7,177 nt of DNA from Fimbriiglobus sp. GTDB lineage: Bacteria > Planctomycetota > Planctomycetia > Gemmatales > Gemmataceae. The stretch covers positions 1-7,177 of the forward strand of contig JANXTD010000362.1 in the NCBI GenBank assembly GCA_025352585.1, given 5' to 3'. Positions within the stretch are counted from its first letter, which is position 1. Each line of letters starts with the position of its first letter. The translations under genes and the position numbers were made by a program. Positions 6,042-7,177 of this stretch are shown here, one piece after another. Under the pieces are notes generated by a model, which was given only the letters and a program-made list of their open reading frames with translations, ran no database searches and was not told where the DNA came from.

Positions 6042-6119
6042 AGAGTTCACCTCCGCGCGGCCGCGGGTGTGTTAGGCCAGCCCGGCACGCCCGGTATCCC
6101 TCGGCAGGACGTGACCCGC

Positions 6120-6731
6120 ATGGCGGAACCGCCGCTGACGCGTGTATCGCTTCTCAACCGCCTGAAAGACGGCGGCGACACGCAGGCGTGGACTGCCTTC
6201 GTGCGCCTCTACGGCCCCGTGATCTACGGCTTCGCCCGCAAGCGTGGCCTCCAAGACGCCGACGCCGCCGACTTGATGCAGGAGGTCATGAAGAGTGTCG
6301 CCCGCAACGCCGAGAAGTTGAACTATGATCCCGAACGGGGCACCTTCCGCGGCTGGCTTTACACCGTCACCCGCAACAAAATTTACAACTTCTTGAGTGC
6401 CCAAAAGAACCGCGCCCGCGCCGTCGGCGACTCGGCCAACCACGAGCGACTGGAGTCCCTGCCGGACCGGGCCGACAACGAAGCCGAGGCCGACTGGGAC
6501 CGCGAGTATCAGCGGCGGATGTCGGCTCGAGCAATGGAGCGTGTCAAGGGCGAATTCCAGGCGAACACCTGGCAGGCGTTCTGGGGCACGGCGGTCGAGG
6601 GCCGGCCGGCCGCGGAGGTCGGGGCCGAGTTGCACATGACGGCCGGCGCGGTCTACGTCGCCAAGAGCAGAGTTCTCGCCCGGCTACGCGAAGAGGTCCA
6701 GCAGTTGCAGTCTGAAGCGGAGGCGTGGTAA
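6120..6731 (+). CDS. ECF-type RNA polymerase sigma factor, kinase-associated planctomycete type
   Basis: This is a 203-residue sigma-70 family factor with only regions 2 and 4, which directs RNA polymerase to specific promoters. Region 2 spans about 18-98: AWTAFVRLYGPVIYGFARKRG, then DADAADLMQEVMKSVARN, then GTFRGWLYTVTRNKIYNFL. A charged linker (99-135) leads to region 4 at about 136-196, with WQAFWGTAVEGRPAAEVGAEL and the recognition helix TAGAVYVAKSRVLARLRE. The D-A-x-D-L-x-Q-E motif and the W-x-A-F-x-x-x-x-V-E-G-R-P-A pattern fit the planctomycete ECF factors encoded beside Ser/Thr kinases. The ATG at 6120 has AGGA at 6106-6109 (10-nt spacing). The frame is also open back to a TTG at 6033, but that extra N-terminus is unlike the family and overlaps the hairpin and -10 region. 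The zinc-finger kinase gene starts 42 nt downstream, suggesting they act together. Confidence 0.93.
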   Translation: MAEPPLTRVSLLNRLKDGGDTQAWTAFVRLYGPVIYGFARKRGLQDADAADLMQEVMKSVARNAEKLNYDPERGTFRGWLYTVTRNKIYNFLSAQKNRARAVGDSANHERLESLPDRADNEAEADWDREYQRRMSARAMERVKGEFQANTWQAFWGTAVEGRPAAEVGAELHMTAGAVYVAKSRVLARLREEVQQLQSEAEAW

Positions 6732-6773
6732 GGTTGCCTTGCCGTCCGAGTCGAACGTCGAAGGTGCGTCGAG

Positions 6774-7177
6774 ATGCTCATCGTGAAGCCGTGCGAGAAG
6801 ATCGGCTGCCCCAGCGAGGAGGCGCTCACCGTCCTTTTGGACGAGGCGGCCACCCCGGACGGCAGTAATGAGGTCGCCGAACACGTCGGCTCGTGCGCCG
6901 GTTGCCAGGCGCGCCTGGAGTCGATGGCGGTGGGCACCGCGGGCGAGTTGGCGGAAGTCGTCCGGGGCATGGGGACCGAAGACCCGCCGGCCAACTCGGC
7001 CTACTGGCTCGCGCTCGGCAAGGCCGAGGAGGCCCTGTCCGACAGCGCCGTGACGCAGGGTTTTGGGCCGTCGGCCCCGGCTCCCGAAGTGAACCTCGAC
7101 TTCCTGACCCACTCCGGCGTCTCCGGAGCCTTGGGCCGCATCAGCACGTTCACCGTCAAGCGGGTCATCGGCCGCGG
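6774..7177 (+). CDS. Zinc-finger Ser/Thr protein kinase, N-terminal part, cut by the window edge
   Basis: The reading frame is open from ATG 6774 to the last base, giving 134 residues. Residues 12-44 contain Cys12, then His37-x3-Cys41-x2-Cys44, the zinc-binding signature of anti-sigma (ZAS-type) domains. A linker of about 75 residues follows, with no membrane segment. The last visible residues (LGRISTFTVKRVIGR, followed by bases GG) match the start of a Ser/Thr kinase domain, where I-G-x-G begins the glycine-rich loop; catalytic motifs lie outside the window. Planctomycete kinases commonly have this layout: short Cys/His head, D-F-L linker, then L-G-x-x-x-x-Y-x-V-x-x-x-I-G-x-G. The start is supported by AAGG at 6761-6764 (9-nt spacing). 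It follows the ECF sigma gene by 42 nt, so its zinc finger may bind that factor, or the kinase may phosphorylate it; both are inferences. The kinase call rests on about 12 residues plus context. Confidence 0.86.
   Translation, partial: MLIVKPCEKIGCPSEEALTVLLDEAATPDGSNEVAEHVGSCAGCQARLESMAVGTAGELAEVVRGMGTEDPPANSAYWLALGKAEEALSDSAVTQGFGPSAPAPEVNLDFLTHSGVSGALGRISTFTVKRVIGR

Noticed and set aside
6033..6119. Extra 29-codon N-terminus on the sigma factor from a TTG start
   Set aside because: Unlike ECF sigma N-termini, no ribosome binding site, and it overlaps the -10-like box; the ATG at 6120 has AGGA upstream.

Overview
The window looks like chromosomal DNA from a planctomycete, most likely of the Gemmata group. 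The evidence is high GC with strongly G/C-ending codons, a DXS with the unusual active-site segment GICESHA, and, at the right end, an ECF sigma factor of the type paired with Ser/Thr kinases followed by the head of a zinc-finger Ser/Thr kinase. This assignment is an inference from protein character; there is no rRNA or tRNA in the window. All confidently called genes are on the + strand.

Left end (1-709): a short, poorly characterised gene (127-603). Its N-terminus weakly resembles Imm26-type immunity proteins, a perfect 14-bp palindrome lies just upstream, and a hairpin lies just downstream. It uses more A/T-ending codons than the rest of the window, which suggests accessory DNA.

Centre (710-5986): a tightly packed housekeeping cluster, xseA-xseB-ispA-dxs-nitroreductase. 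xseA and xseB overlap by four bases (ATGA) and encode the two subunits of exonuclease VII. ispA (TTG start, strong GGAGGA ribosome binding site) and dxs encode a short-chain prenyl diphosphate synthase, predicted to make FPP, and the first enzyme of the MEP isoprenoid pathway. The order xseB-ispA-dxs is also found in E. coli and many other bacteria. A flavin nitroreductase follows dxs by 30 nt. The xseB-ispA gap holds two near-perfect palindromes around a candidate promoter, so ispA-dxs may have its own control. A bulged 12-bp GC hairpin after the nitroreductase gene probably closes the cluster.

Right end (5987-7177): a likely two-gene signalling unit. An ECF sigma factor (6120-6731) is followed after 42 nt by an open-ended gene (6774 to the window edge). 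That gene encodes an anti-sigma-like HxxxCxxC zinc finger, a linker, and the first residues of a Ser/Thr kinase glycine loop, where the window stops.

No CRISPR array, insertion sequence, tRNA or rRNA was seen. Most of the window is ordinary core genome; the points most worth a second look are the sigma-kinase module, the palindromes before ispA, the orphan left-end gene, and motif substitutions in XseA and DXS.
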